From NCBI RefSeq assembly GCF_021513155.1, contig NZ_CP090983.1, positions 930,001 through 994,000 of the forward strand: DNA of 64,000 nucleotides. The letters run 5' to 3'. The notes under the pieces are model-generated. The model was given only the letters and a program-made list of their open reading frames with translations, had not been told where the DNA came from and ran no database searches. Origin of the DNA: Jeotgalibaca sp. MA1X17-3 (GTDB taxonomy: Bacteria; Bacillota; Bacilli; Lactobacillales; Aerococcaceae). Below, in pieces: positions 18,305 to 26,593 of the stretch (its first letter is position 1; each line of letters begins with the position of its first letter). Made by a program: the position numbers and the translations under genes.

Positions 18305-19023
18305 TGGAAGAACAGTACTTGCAAACAGATAAAGGCAATATTTTTTATCGAAAAGGTGGACAAGGGGAGGCTGTCCTGTTGTTACATGGAAATGGTGAAG
18401 ATTCTACTATTTTTGAAAATCAATATTCTTTTTTACTAGATTCCTTTACCGTTTTTGCAATGGATACAAGAGGACATGGTCAATCAGACTTATTTGTTGA
18501 AATTCTTACCTTTCAAAGAATTGCAGAAGATATTGTAAGTTTATTGGAAAAACACAATCTTCATCAAGTGCATATCATTGGGTATAGTGATGGTGGAAAT
18601 ATTGGATTGTATATAGCGGCTCATTATCCAGAAAAGGTACGCTCCTTAATAACACTAGGTGCAAATTTTGAAGTAGATGGATTAATTGAAAGTGCTCTTC
18701 AAGAAATCATGTTAGAAAAGGAAACCATTCTTCAAATCTCAAATAAAAATGAAAAAATCAGAAGACTCTGTATTATAAATTTAATGGTAGATGAATTATC
18801 TTTAACATCAAAAGACTTAAGAGCAATAAAAGCACCCGTACTAGTACTAGCTGGTGAAAATGATTTGATTAAAAAAAGTCAAACTAAAAAGATAGCCGAT
18901 CACATTTCAAAAGCAGTGTATAAATTTATTCCAGGCGGCGGACATGATTTTTTTATAACGGATCCAACTAGTTTTGAAGAAGCATCGAAAGAATTTTACA
19001 AGGAAATGGGAGAGTTAAAATGA
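18304..19023 (+). CDS. Alpha/beta-fold hydrolase
   Basis: 239 residues. It shows the HGNG oxyanion-hole motif, the nucleophile elbow G-Y-S-D-G-G (GYSDGGNIG), an Asp in VLAGENDLI and a His in GGGHDFF, completing a Ser-Asp-His triad. Substrate unknown; an esterase or small-molecule hydrolase is typical. It overlaps ung by one base and the next gene by four, so it sits in a tight three-gene unit without obvious functional relation to DNA repair. Confidence 0.9.
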   Translation: MEEQYLQTDKGNIFYRKGGQGEAVLLLHGNGEDSTIFENQYSFLLDSFTVFAMDTRGHGQSDLFVEILTFQRIAEDIVSLLEKHNLHQVHIIGYSDGGNIGLYIAAHYPEKVRSLITLGANFEVDGLIESALQEIMLEKETILQISNKNEKIRRLCIINLMVDELSLTSKDLRAIKAPVLVLAGENDLIKKSQTKKIADHISKAVYKFIPGGGHDFFITDPTSFEEASKEFYKEMGELK

Positions 19024-20033
19024 AGATAAGTATTTTGGATCAAGTTCCAGTAATGAGTGGATCAACAGCACGTGAAGCATTAAATGATGCCGTAACTTTG
19101 GCACAACATGCAGAAAAATGGGGATATGAACGGATTTGGTTTTCTGAACATCACGGCGGAGAATCTTTAGCAAGTTCTGCTCCTGAAATCATTGTGGCCC
19201 AAGTTGCGGCTAAAACAGAAAAAATTCGTGTGGGAACGGGTGGAATCATGATGATGCATTATTCCCCATTGAAGATTTCTGAAACTTTTAAAACGTTAGA
19301 AGCTTTCCATCCGGGACGGATTGATTTAGGGTTAGGAAGAGCTCCTGGTGGCGATCGGAATGCCATTATGGCTTTATCACAAGGGAAGCTCCCACTATTG
19401 AACAATATGTACGAAAAGGCTGGTACCATTCAAAATCTTCTGCTGGATGAGACTCCTAAAGAGGATCTTTATTCAACAACCAAATCCATTCCTACTATAG
19501 AAGAGGTGCCGTCGATGTGGCTCTTAGGTTCGAGTGGAGATAGTGCACGTAATGCAGCACAAATGGGCATGGGATATTCGTATGCCCAATTCTTCAGTGG
19601 CAAAATGAATAGAGAAGCTTTTGATCAGTACAATGAAAACTTCGTGTCATCTTCATTTATGCAAAAGAAAAATATCAGTGTTGCATTTTATGCTTTAGCT
19701 TGTCCAACGGAAGCAGAAGCGCAGTATTATGCATTACCGTATATGATTTTCCAAATGAAACTAGCAAGAGGTCAGCGTCTTGGTAAATTTCTTACTCCAC
19801 AAGAAGCAGCCGAATACCCATTGACAGAAATGGAAAAAATGATGATTGAAAAAATAAGTCAGGGTCATTTAATTGGTACACCCCAACAAATTCATGATCG
19901 TTTGAAAACGTTCCAAGATGAATTTCAATTTGATGAAGCCATGTTAGTAACGATTACCCATCCACAAGAAATACGGTTACGTTCTTATCAGTTACTAGCA
20001 AAAGAAATTTTATCAGTTTCCAATGAAAAATAA
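19020..20033 (+). CDS. LLM-class flavin-dependent oxidoreductase (luciferase-like)
   Basis: 337 residues, a TIM-barrel bacterial-luciferase-like protein. Hallmarks are the N-terminal SILDQVPV, the WFSEHHG motif, the RIDLGLGRAPGGD loop and the AAQMGMGY stretch. It is of the MsnO8 type. It uses reduced flavin (FMNH2 or F420-like) to oxidise an unknown substrate. It overlaps the hydrolase by ATGA. Confidence 0.88.
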   Translation: MKISILDQVPVMSGSTAREALNDAVTLAQHAEKWGYERIWFSEHHGGESLASSAPEIIVAQVAAKTEKIRVGTGGIMMMHYSPLKISETFKTLEAFHPGRIDLGLGRAPGGDRNAIMALSQGKLPLLNNMYEKAGTIQNLLLDETPKEDLYSTTKSIPTIEEVPSMWLLGSSGDSARNAAQMGMGYSYAQFFSGKMNREAFDQYNENFVSSSFMQKKNISVAFYALACPTEAEAQYYALPYMIFQMKLARGQRLGKFLTPQEAAEYPLTEMEKMMIEKISQGHLIGTPQQIHDRLKTFQDEFQFDEAMLVTITHPQEIRLRSYQLLAKEILSVSNEK

Positions 20034-20080
20034 AAAAATAGTATTTTTCTTGAAAATTTGCTATAGTAGTATGTAATAAT

Positions 20081-20117
20081 GACGTTGTCTCCCTTTTGGG
20101 AAGCAATGTCTTTCTTA
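20081..20117 (+). promoter_or_regulatory. Hairpin in the MATE leader / end of the ung unit
   Basis: GACGTTGTCTCCC pairs with GGGAAGCAATGTC, followed by TTTCTT. A candidate promoter (TTGAAA at 20050-20055, 18-base spacer, TAATAA at 20074-20079) ends just before it, so it may be an attenuator of the MATE gene. It could equally be the terminator of the ung unit. Confidence 0.45.
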
Positions 20118-20170
20118 TTGGTTTTAATTAAGAAAATAAGAGTTAAATAGTATAGAGGTGAAATAAACAG

Positions 20171-21544
20171 TTGGAAAAAATAAAAGAAAATAAAATGGGA
20201 ACGATGCCGATTAATCGTCTAATTTTGACAATGTCTCTCCCCATGATGGCATCTATGTTGATTCAGTCTCTTTATAATATCGTAGATAGTGTCTTCGTTG
20301 CTCAAATTAATGAGGACGCATTAACAGCTGTTTCACTAGCATTTCCAGTTCAAAACTTAATGATTGCGGTTATGATTGGTGCAGGAGTCGGTATGAATGC
20401 TTTATTGTCTAGACAACTAGGTGAAGGGAAAGAAAAAGAGTCAAGTGTTACCGCTGCAAATGGTGTGTTTTTGGGATTTGCTCATTACCTTGTTTTCTTA
20501 ATATTAGGATTAACGATGGTAAACTTCTTTTTCAAAAGTCAAACATCAAATGTACAAATTTTAGGATATGGAAATGAATATTTAACGATTATTATGTGTT
20601 TATCGATTGGGCAATTTATTCAGATTACGTATGAACGTCTGTTGCAATCAACCGGACAAACCTTGTATACGATGTATACACAAGGTCTTGGTGCTATTAT
20701 CAATATCATCTTGGACCCAATTATGATTTTTGGTTGGTTTGGTTTTCCTGCAATGGGAGTAGCTGGAGCAGCGTATGCAACGGTAATTGGTCAAGTTGTT
20801 GCTGCTGTATTAGCAATTTATTATCAAGAAAAGAAAAACAAAGAATTAATGATTGATTACAAAGGATTAAAACCATCTTGGAGTGTAATTAAAGAGATAT
20901 ATCGAGTAGGAGTACCATCGATGGTGATGACTTCAATTACTTCGGTTACAACATTTGCATTGAATATGATTCTTGCTGGTTTTTCATCTACAGCGATTGC
21001 TGTGTATGGAATATACTTTAAGCTACAAACGTTTGTATTTATGCCAGTATTCGGCTTATGTAATGGGATGATTCCTATTTTATCTTATAACTTTGGAGCA
21101 CGTAAACGTGATCGAATGGTTAAAATAATTAAGTATACTATTTTATATGCAGTCGGAATCATGATGTTTGGATTGTTTTTATTCCAAACCTTCCCTTATC
21201 AACTTCTTGGAATGTTTAATGCTTCGGAAGAAATGATTGAAATTGGTATTCCTGCTTTGCGAATTATCAGTTTAAGTTTCATTTTTGCTGGATTTGGCAT
21301 TATCAATGGAACAGTATTCCAAGCTTTTGGAAGAGGAATGATGAGTTTGTCTGTTTCAGTTTTGAGACAGTTGGTTGTTCTAATGCCAGTTGCTTACTTC
21401 TTATCGCTAACCGGTAAATTGAATATTATTTGGTGGGCGTTTCCAGTTTCAGAACTCTTCTCTGCGTTACTATGTGCAGTGTTTCTCCGTTATATATTTA
21501 AAAAATATATTAATATTCTTCCAATGGAAGAAGAATACAATTAA
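20171..21544 (+). CDS. MATE family multidrug efflux transporter
   Basis: 457 residues with 12 membrane helices and the internal duplication of MATE proteins. The N-terminal region reads MSLPMMASMLIQSLYNIVDS and the second half repeats it (RVGVPSMVMT). It exports cationic drugs or metabolites against sodium or protons. TTG 20171 follows GAGGTG; ATG 20195 is the alternative. It is a single gene with a strong terminator. Confidence 0.93.
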   Translation: MEKIKENKMGTMPINRLILTMSLPMMASMLIQSLYNIVDSVFVAQINEDALTAVSLAFPVQNLMIAVMIGAGVGMNALLSRQLGEGKEKESSVTAANGVFLGFAHYLVFLILGLTMVNFFFKSQTSNVQILGYGNEYLTIIMCLSIGQFIQITYERLLQSTGQTLYTMYTQGLGAIINIILDPIMIFGWFGFPAMGVAGAAYATVIGQVVAAVLAIYYQEKKNKELMIDYKGLKPSWSVIKEIYRVGVPSMVMTSITSVTTFALNMILAGFSSTAIAVYGIYFKLQTFVFMPVFGLCNGMIPILSYNFGARKRDRMVKIIKYTILYAVGIMMFGLFLFQTFPYQLLGMFNASEEMIEIGIPALRIISLSFIFAGFGIINGTVFQAFGRGMMSLSVSVLRQLVVLMPVAYFLSLTGKLNIIWWAFPVSELFSALLCAVFLRYIFKKYINILPMEEEYN

Positions 21545-21546
21545 AC

Positions 21547-21583
21547 AAAAAGGAGTAGAAACAGCAGTTTCTACTCCTTTTTT
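21547..21583 (+). terminator. Terminator after MATE gene
   Basis: AAAAAGGAGTAGAAAC pairs with GTTTCTACTCCTTTTT, loop AGCA, T run. Confidence 0.85.
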
Positions 21584-21618
21584 GCTTGCTAATTTAATGG
21601 GGAAGTCTAGGAATGTGG

Positions 21619-21647
21619 TTGTTCTATTCCTCATTCCGCCGTATACT
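21619..21647 (+). promoter_or_regulatory. Sigma-A promoter of the sulfatase-maturase pair
   Basis: TTGTTC, 17-base spacer, TATACT. It lies about 75 bases before the formylglycine-generating enzyme gene. Confidence 0.6.
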
Positions 21648-21721
21648 TAAGTTATTCATTTCATAGTTTACTAATAAATATAGAATGAGGGGATTAATCA
21701 TTGATAAGGAAGAAAGATAGT

Positions 21722-22618
21722 ATGAACTTGAAAAAAATTCATGGCGGAAGTTTTGTAATGGGGAATTCAAAATCAAAAGGATTTTCTATTGATCATGAAG
21801 GACCGACCATTTTGATAAACGTTCTGCCATTTTATATAAGTGAAACGACCGTTACAAATAAACAATTTTCTATATTTGTAAATGAAACCGGTTTTAAGAC
21901 GGAGGCAGAAAGGTTAGGGAAATCTTTTGTTTTTCAGGGGTTACTTCCTAAAAATACAGAAATAAAAGAACCTATAGAAGAACATGAAAAAGAGAATGAC
22001 TGCTGTAAAACAGAGTTAGATTGGTGGGGAGATGTAGAAGGGGCTAATTGGAAGCACCCAGAAGGACCCCATTCTAGCATTGAAAATCGAATGGATCACC
22101 CAGTTGTTCATATCACATGGAATGATGCTCGAGCTTACTGTGAGTGGGTAGGAGGGCGATTACCAACGGAATCAGAATGGGAATATGCAGCCCGTGGAGG
22201 TCTTAAGGAAAAGGAATATGCTTGGGGTGATGAATTAACTCCAGAGGGTAAACATTACTGTAATATTTGGCAAGGAGAATTCCCAAATATAAATACAGAA
22301 GAAGACGGTTATTATGGAACCGCACCAGTAAAAACATATGAGCCAAATGGATATGGTCTATATCAAGTTGCAGGAAATGTTTGGGAATGGTGTTTGAATC
22401 CAGCACGAATTCCTTTAGAATTTTTCAAAAGGTATCCATTAAGTGTCTTTCTAGATGTTACACAAGGGTACCATGAAGAATATATGGCACAGAGAGGTGG
22501 AAGTTTTTTATGTCATCATAGCTATTGTAATCGCTATCGAGTGGCAGCTCGGAATGGAAATACCGGTAACTCGGCCTCTAGTAATTGTGGCTTTCGTTAT
22601 GTAATAGATAACGAATAG
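21722..22618 (+). CDS. Formylglycine-generating enzyme (aerobic sulfatase maturase)
   Basis: 298 residues from ATG 21722 (AAGGAAG site); TTG 21701 after GAGGGG is a possible longer start. It has the FGE-sulfatase fold, with MGN and TTVTNKQF near the start and GGRLPTESEWEYAARGG in the middle. The C-terminal GGSFLCHHSYCNRYRVAAR carries both cysteines of the copper site (C336/C341 in human FGE; here about C264 and C269). It is therefore a true oxidase that converts a sulfatase Cys to formylglycine using O2, not just a related EgtB/PvdO-type protein. There is no signal peptide. The next gene, an oxygen-independent maturase, does the same job by radical chemistry. Confidence 0.9.
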   Translation: MNLKKIHGGSFVMGNSKSKGFSIDHEGPTILINVLPFYISETTVTNKQFSIFVNETGFKTEAERLGKSFVFQGLLPKNTEIKEPIEEHEKENDCCKTELDWWGDVEGANWKHPEGPHSSIENRMDHPVVHITWNDARAYCEWVGGRLPTESEWEYAARGGLKEKEYAWGDELTPEGKHYCNIWQGEFPNINTEEDGYYGTAPVKTYEPNGYGLYQVAGNVWEWCLNPARIPLEFFKRYPLSVFLDVTQGYHEEYMAQRGGSFLCHHSYCNRYRVAARNGNTGNSASSNCGFRYVIDNE

Positions 22619-22651
22619 AATTAAATGACTTATTGTGAAAGAAGGGAAAAA

Positions 22652-23758
22652 ATGAAACATCTCTCTGTTTTAATTAAACCTGCTTCTTCATTATGTAATC
22701 TAAAATGTAAATATTGTTTTTATGCGAACATCAGTTCATTAAGAGAAGTTCGTTCTTATGGCAGAATGAAAGTCGATGTAATGGAACGAATGATTGATAA
22801 TATTTATATAGATTTAGATGATGGAGATCAGATGACATTTGCTTTTCAAGGAGGCGAGCCAACTTTAGCAGGTTTATCCTACTTTGAGCGGTTCGCAGAA
22901 TATGTAAATAAACAAACAAAGAAAGTTCAAGTTCATTATGCTATTCAAACGAATGGAACGCTATTGAATGAAAATTGGGCTATCTTTTTTAAGGAAAACA
23001 AGTTTTTAGTTGGTCTATCTATTGATGGAACCTCCCATTATCACAATTTAAATCGAGTGAATACAAGAAATAAAGGAACCTTTGATGTAGTTATTGAAGC
23101 AAAAAAATTATTGGATCAATACGAGATTGAATATAATATCTTATGTGTGCTAACAAATGACTTGGCATTAGAGCCAGATTCTGTATTTGATTTTATTAAA
23201 GAAAACCAAATTGATTATATTCAATTTATCCCTTGTATGGATGATTTGGATGCAGAAGAAACATCTGAATTTGCTTTAATTCCTGAACGATTTGCTTCCT
23301 TTTACAAAAGAATCTATGATTTATGGGAAACCGAATTTAGAAATGATCGCTACTATAGCATTAATTTGATTGATTCAATTATCCATTTAGTGAGTGGTCA
23401 TGGTGCTTTTAATTGTGGAATGTTAGGAAATTGTAAGGTTCAATATGTGATTGAGGCAGATAGCAGTGTCTATCCTTGTGACTTCTATGTATTAGATGAA
23501 AATCGAATGGGATACTTAACTGAAAATACTTTATTTGAACTATTAGAGAGTAGTCAATTGAATCGTTTCTTATGTGAAAAAACAGAACCCTATGAATATT
23601 GTAAAACTTGTCCGTTTGTAAAGATGTGTCAAGGGGGTTGCAAACGAATGAAGCATGCAATGTATTTAAATAAAGAAGAAACCTATTGTGGCTATCAAGA
23701 TTTTTTATCACATAAATTAGGACGTATGCAACATGTTTCTAAAATGCTTTATCAGTAA
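22652..23758 (+). CDS. Anaerobic sulfatase-maturating enzyme (radical SAM/SPASM)
   Basis: 368 residues from ATG 22652 (MKHLSVLIKPASSLCNLKC), preceded by AGAAGGG; an ATG 27 bases upstream has no site. The radical-SAM cluster CNLKCKYC is at residues 15-22. The SPASM domain near the C-terminus has CGMLGNC, YPCDFYV and the CKTCPFVKMCQGGC cluster for two auxiliary 4Fe-4S clusters. It oxidises the sulfatase active-site Cys or Ser to formylglycine without oxygen. It lies 33 bases after the FGE gene, so the two are probably one transcript ending at the terminator at 23772. Confidence 0.93.
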   Translation: MKHLSVLIKPASSLCNLKCKYCFYANISSLREVRSYGRMKVDVMERMIDNIYIDLDDGDQMTFAFQGGEPTLAGLSYFERFAEYVNKQTKKVQVHYAIQTNGTLLNENWAIFFKENKFLVGLSIDGTSHYHNLNRVNTRNKGTFDVVIEAKKLLDQYEIEYNILCVLTNDLALEPDSVFDFIKENQIDYIQFIPCMDDLDAEETSEFALIPERFASFYKRIYDLWETEFRNDRYYSINLIDSIIHLVSGHGAFNCGMLGNCKVQYVIEADSSVYPCDFYVLDENRMGYLTENTLFELLESSQLNRFLCEKTEPYEYCKTCPFVKMCQGGCKRMKHAMYLNKEETYCGYQDFLSHKLGRMQHVSKMLYQ

Positions 23759-23771
23759 ACTAAATAAAACC

Positions 23772-23803
23772 AAAAAGGATTCCTGCTTAGGGAATCTTTT
23801 TTT
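23772..23803 (+). terminator. Terminator after the maturase pair
   Basis: AAAAAGGATTCC pairs with GGAATCTTTTT (one bulged base), then further T-rich sequence. It separates the maturase transcript from the PTS-sulfatase transcript. Confidence 0.7.
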
Positions 23804-23812
23804 ATTTTTTTA

Positions 23813-23826
23813 TGAAAGCGCTTGAC
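23813..23826 (+). promoter_or_regulatory. Catabolite response element (cre-like) on the PTS-sulfatase promoter
   Basis: TGAAAGCGCTTGAC matches the core of the CcpA consensus TGWAANCGNTNWCA (the TGAAAGCGCTT part). It overlaps the -35 hexamer, a position that blocks polymerase, so CcpA repression during growth on preferred sugars is likely. Confidence 0.6.
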
Positions 23827-23849
23827 GACATAAAAAAAGATGGTATACT
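23822..23849 (+). promoter_or_regulatory. Sigma-A promoter of the PTS-sulfatase operon
   Basis: TTGACG, 16-base spacer, TATACT with a TG just upstream (extended -10). It drives the PTS genes and sulfatase. Confidence 0.8.
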
Positions 23850-23858
23850 GACTACATT

Positions 23859-23908
23859 GAACAAAAAAGAACAAAGAAAAACAAATTAGAACAAATTAAG
23901 ACAAAAAA
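23859..23908 (+). repeat. Five phased direct repeats, candidate DeoR operator
   Basis: ACAAA recurs at 23861, 23871, 23881, 23891 and 23901, exactly 10 bases apart. The units are GAACAAAAAA, GAACAAAGAA, AAACAAATTA, GAACAAATTA and AGACAAAAAA. They begin about five bases after the expected transcription start. Direct repeats on one helix face at 10-bp spacing are the type of site known for DeoR-family sugar regulators such as AgaR, and a DeoR gene lies in the same locus. Confidence 0.7.
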
Positions 23909-23928
23909 CCAAAAAATGGAGGGGTAAA

Positions 23929-24369
23929 ATGATTAATATTATTTTAATCAGTCATGGATACTATGCTAGGGAAGCATTAGCAAGTGCAGAAATGATTGTA
24001 GGTAAACAAGAAGATTGTTATTCAATCTCTGTAACGGATGATAAAGGTTTAGATAGAGTGGAACAAGATCTTTTAAATATTTACAGTCAATTAGAAGACA
24101 AGAGAAAAGTTTTGATTCTTTGTGATATTTTTGGAGGAACACCTTCAAATACTGCAGTTCGTTTTTTAATGAATCATCCAGAAATCCAAGTGATTTCCGG
24201 TTTTAACTTACCTATGCTTTTAGATATTTTTCTGAGCAGAGATTCTTCCTTAAAAGATATCGCAAGTAGAATGAATACGGTTTATACAGATACAATGGTT
24301 GATATCAATAAATTATTAAGCAAACAAGAGGAAGAGGAATTAGTGATAGAAGAAAGTATAGAATTATAG
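23929..24369 (+). CDS. PTS mannose-family EIIA component
   Basis: 146 residues. The phosphorylated histidine sits at about H9 in LISHGYYAREA, and DIFGGTPSN is the family's second conserved loop. It accepts phosphate from HPr and passes it to EIIB. It is the first gene of the PTS-sulfatase operon, downstream of the cre-like site and the phased repeats. The C-terminus is acidic and not part of the EIIA fold. Confidence 0.92.
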   Translation: MINIILISHGYYAREALASAEMIVGKQEDCYSISVTDDKGLDRVEQDLLNIYSQLEDKRKVLILCDIFGGTPSNTAVRFLMNHPEIQVISGFNLPMLLDIFLSRDSSLKDIASRMNTVYTDTMVDINKLLSKQEEEELVIEESIEL

Positions 24370-24380
24370 GAGGAGAAAAA

Positions 24381-24860
24381 ATGTCGATTAAGTTAGTAAG
24401 AATAGATGATCGTTTGATACATGGACAAGTTGCTACAACATGGATAAAAAATTACGGAGTGGAACAAGTCCTTATTATTGATGACAAAGCAAAAGCAGAT
24501 CCAATGCAACAATCAGTAGCAAATTTCGCAGCTCCACAAGGTGTTAAAGTTATTATTTTTGGTGTAGAACAATTTATTAATATAATAAAGAAAAATGAAA
24601 TTAAAAAAGCTACTTTATTACTATTTACAAATTCTATTGATGTTTTGAAAGTTGTTGATGCAGGTTTAGATATTCCAGAAGTGAATGCAGGTGGAATGAG
24701 ATTTAATGAAACTAGAAAAAGAGTTACTAAAGCTATTTCTGTAACAGCAGAAGAGCACCAAGCTTTTCTTGATTTAATTAGTAAAGGGATTCATATTAAT
24801 GTTCAAATGATTCCAAATGATCAAAAAGAAGATTATAAAACATTATCATATAATGTATAG
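24381..24860 (+). CDS. PTS mannose-family EIIB component
   Basis: 159 residues, full-length EIIB of the mannose/sorbose family. The phosphorylated histidine is at about H14 in RIDDRLIHGQV. It transfers phosphate to the incoming sugar through IIC-IID. Eleven bases after EIIA, with its own AGGAGG site. Confidence 0.93.
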   Translation: MSIKLVRIDDRLIHGQVATTWIKNYGVEQVLIIDDKAKADPMQQSVANFAAPQGVKVIIFGVEQFINIIKKNEIKKATLLLFTNSIDVLKVVDAGLDIPEVNAGGMRFNETRKRVTKAISVTAEEHQAFLDLISKGIHINVQMIPNDQKEDYKTLSYNV

Positions 24861-24875
24861 AAGGGAAGGATTATA

Positions 24876-25688
24876 TTGTTATTAAACGCTATTTTAATCG
24901 CTATTTGGTCAGGTTTTTGTGCTTTAGACCAATTTGGGCCTCATCTAGGATTTAGAAAACCTTTGTTAGCCGGAGTTATTGTAGGATTTATTTTAGGCGA
25001 TCCTCTTCAAGGATTAATTATTGCAGGAACACTTGAATTGATGTGGCTAGGAACAAATAATATTGGTGCCTATCAGCCACCAGATGTTATTTCAGGATCA
25101 ATTGTAGGTGTAGCCATTGGTATTTTATCCGGTGGAGGAGGAGAAGCCGGAGTTTCGGCAGGAGTTGCTGTTGCTATCCCTGTAGCTCTTCTTGTTCAAC
25201 AATTAAGCATGGTTGTAATGACAATGAATGTTTCTTTAGTTCACAAAGCAGATTCTGTAGTAGAAAGTGGAAAATTCTATGAAATAGACAAATTACAGTA
25301 TTTAGGTGGATTATCCTTTTTCATGAGTAGAGCGATTCCAGTATTTATTGCCGTATATTTAGGTGCACCTGCAGTTGAAGCTGTGTTAGATTTTATTCCA
25401 GCTTTTATTATGACAGGTTTAGCAATAGCATCAAAAATTATTCCTGCAGTTGGTTTAGCTATGCTTTTATCAATGATGATGAAAAAAGATATGTGGATTT
25501 TCCTAACATTAGGATTTACTTTAGCAACTTTTTTACAATTACCAACTATCGCAATCGCATCAATCGCAATTTGTTTTGCTGCTTTATACGATATGATTGT
25601 TAATCGTAATATTCAAGTAAATACTGATACAAATAGTGACTCGAGTCATGTAACAGTCAGTGATGATGAAGGGAGTTATGATTTATAA
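24876..25688 (+). CDS. PTS mannose-family EIIC permease
   Basis: 270 residues with several membrane helices. The N-terminal IAIWSGFCALDQFGP and TLELMWLGTNNIGAYQPPD are family hallmarks. It forms the sugar channel with EIID. TTG start after AAGGGAAGG. The hydrophilic C-terminal tail (from about residue 255) is rich in Asp and Ser. The stop overlaps the EIID ATG by one base. Confidence 0.93.
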   Translation: MLLNAILIAIWSGFCALDQFGPHLGFRKPLLAGVIVGFILGDPLQGLIIAGTLELMWLGTNNIGAYQPPDVISGSIVGVAIGILSGGGGEAGVSAGVAVAIPVALLVQQLSMVVMTMNVSLVHKADSVVESGKFYEIDKLQYLGGLSFFMSRAIPVFIAVYLGAPAVEAVLDFIPAFIMTGLAIASKIIPAVGLAMLLSMMMKKDMWIFLTLGFTLATFLQLPTIAIASIAICFAALYDMIVNRNIQVNTDTNSDSSHVTVSDDEGSYDL

Positions 25689-26572
25689 TGGATAATAATA
25701 AATTAGAAAACAATAAACATTCAGCGATGGACGTTACAGGAGGAACAGGAGTTATTGCTGTTTCGACAGAAAAAATACAAAAATCTGATTTGAATAAGAT
25801 GTTTTGGAGATCACAGATGATTCAATTTTCTCATAATTATGAGAGAATGCAGAGTTTAAGTACATTATATGCACTTACTCCTGTTTTAAATAGACTGTAT
25901 GCAGATCAACCTATTGACTTACGAATTAATGCTCAGAAGAGACATTTAGAATTTTTCAATAGTCATCCTGTTTTGATTCCATTCATTTTGGGAATCACTG
26001 CTGCATTAGAAGAAAGTACAGATGAAGATGAAAAAGAATCTGTTATTGCTGTAAAAACAAGTCTCATGGGGCCTTTAGCAGGAATGGGAGATAGCTTACT
26101 AAACTTTACATGGTTTCCAATTGCTGGATCCATAGGTGGAGCAATGGCAATTGAAGGGAATTTTTTAGGACCAATCGTTATGTTTCTAATGATTAATGCC
26201 CTTTATATTCCGTTGAAATATTATGGGATTCATATGGGATTTAGTAAAGGCCGTGAATTATTAACCTCAGGAGCTGGAAAAAAAGTTTTAGATCGAATTA
26301 GTACAATGGCAAATGTATTAGGTGTCATGGTAGCTGGAGGATTAATTGCAACAGTAGTGAATGTAAAACTGGGATTGCAATTCGGTGAAGGAGAATCACC
26401 TATTGTTATTCAAGATATGCTCGATCGTGTAATGCCAAACTTATTACCATTACTCATTACTTTACTCTGTTTTTACTTAGTGAAAAAATGGAACGGTAAA
26501 CATATTGTAGCTATTATCTTTAGTATAATTGCTATTTCTATTGTATTAGCTGCATTGGGTATTCTTATTTAA
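25688..26572 (+). CDS. PTS mannose-family EIID permease
   Basis: 294 residues. After a polar N-terminal extension of about 30 residues, the family core begins (LNKMFWRSQMIQFSHNYERMQ) and continues through SLMGPLAGMGDSLLNFTWFPI to the C-terminal membrane helix. It works with EIIC to move the sugar across the membrane while EIIB phosphorylates it. Given its neighbours, the substrate is probably a sulfated or galactose-type sugar (inference). Confidence 0.93.
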   Translation: MDNNKLENNKHSAMDVTGGTGVIAVSTEKIQKSDLNKMFWRSQMIQFSHNYERMQSLSTLYALTPVLNRLYADQPIDLRINAQKRHLEFFNSHPVLIPFILGITAALEESTDEDEKESVIAVKTSLMGPLAGMGDSLLNFTWFPIAGSIGGAMAIEGNFLGPIVMFLMINALYIPLKYYGIHMGFSKGRELLTSGAGKKVLDRISTMANVLGVMVAGGLIATVVNVKLGLQFGEGESPIVIQDMLDRVMPNLLPLLITLLCFYLVKKWNGKHIVAIIFSIIAISIVLAALGILI

Positions 26573-26593
26573 AAGTAATGAAAGGAGTTTATT

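Noticed and set aside
23859..23908. CRISPR array
   Set aside because: Units are only 10 bases, there are no spacers of constant length, and no cas genes are nearby. A regulator site fits better.
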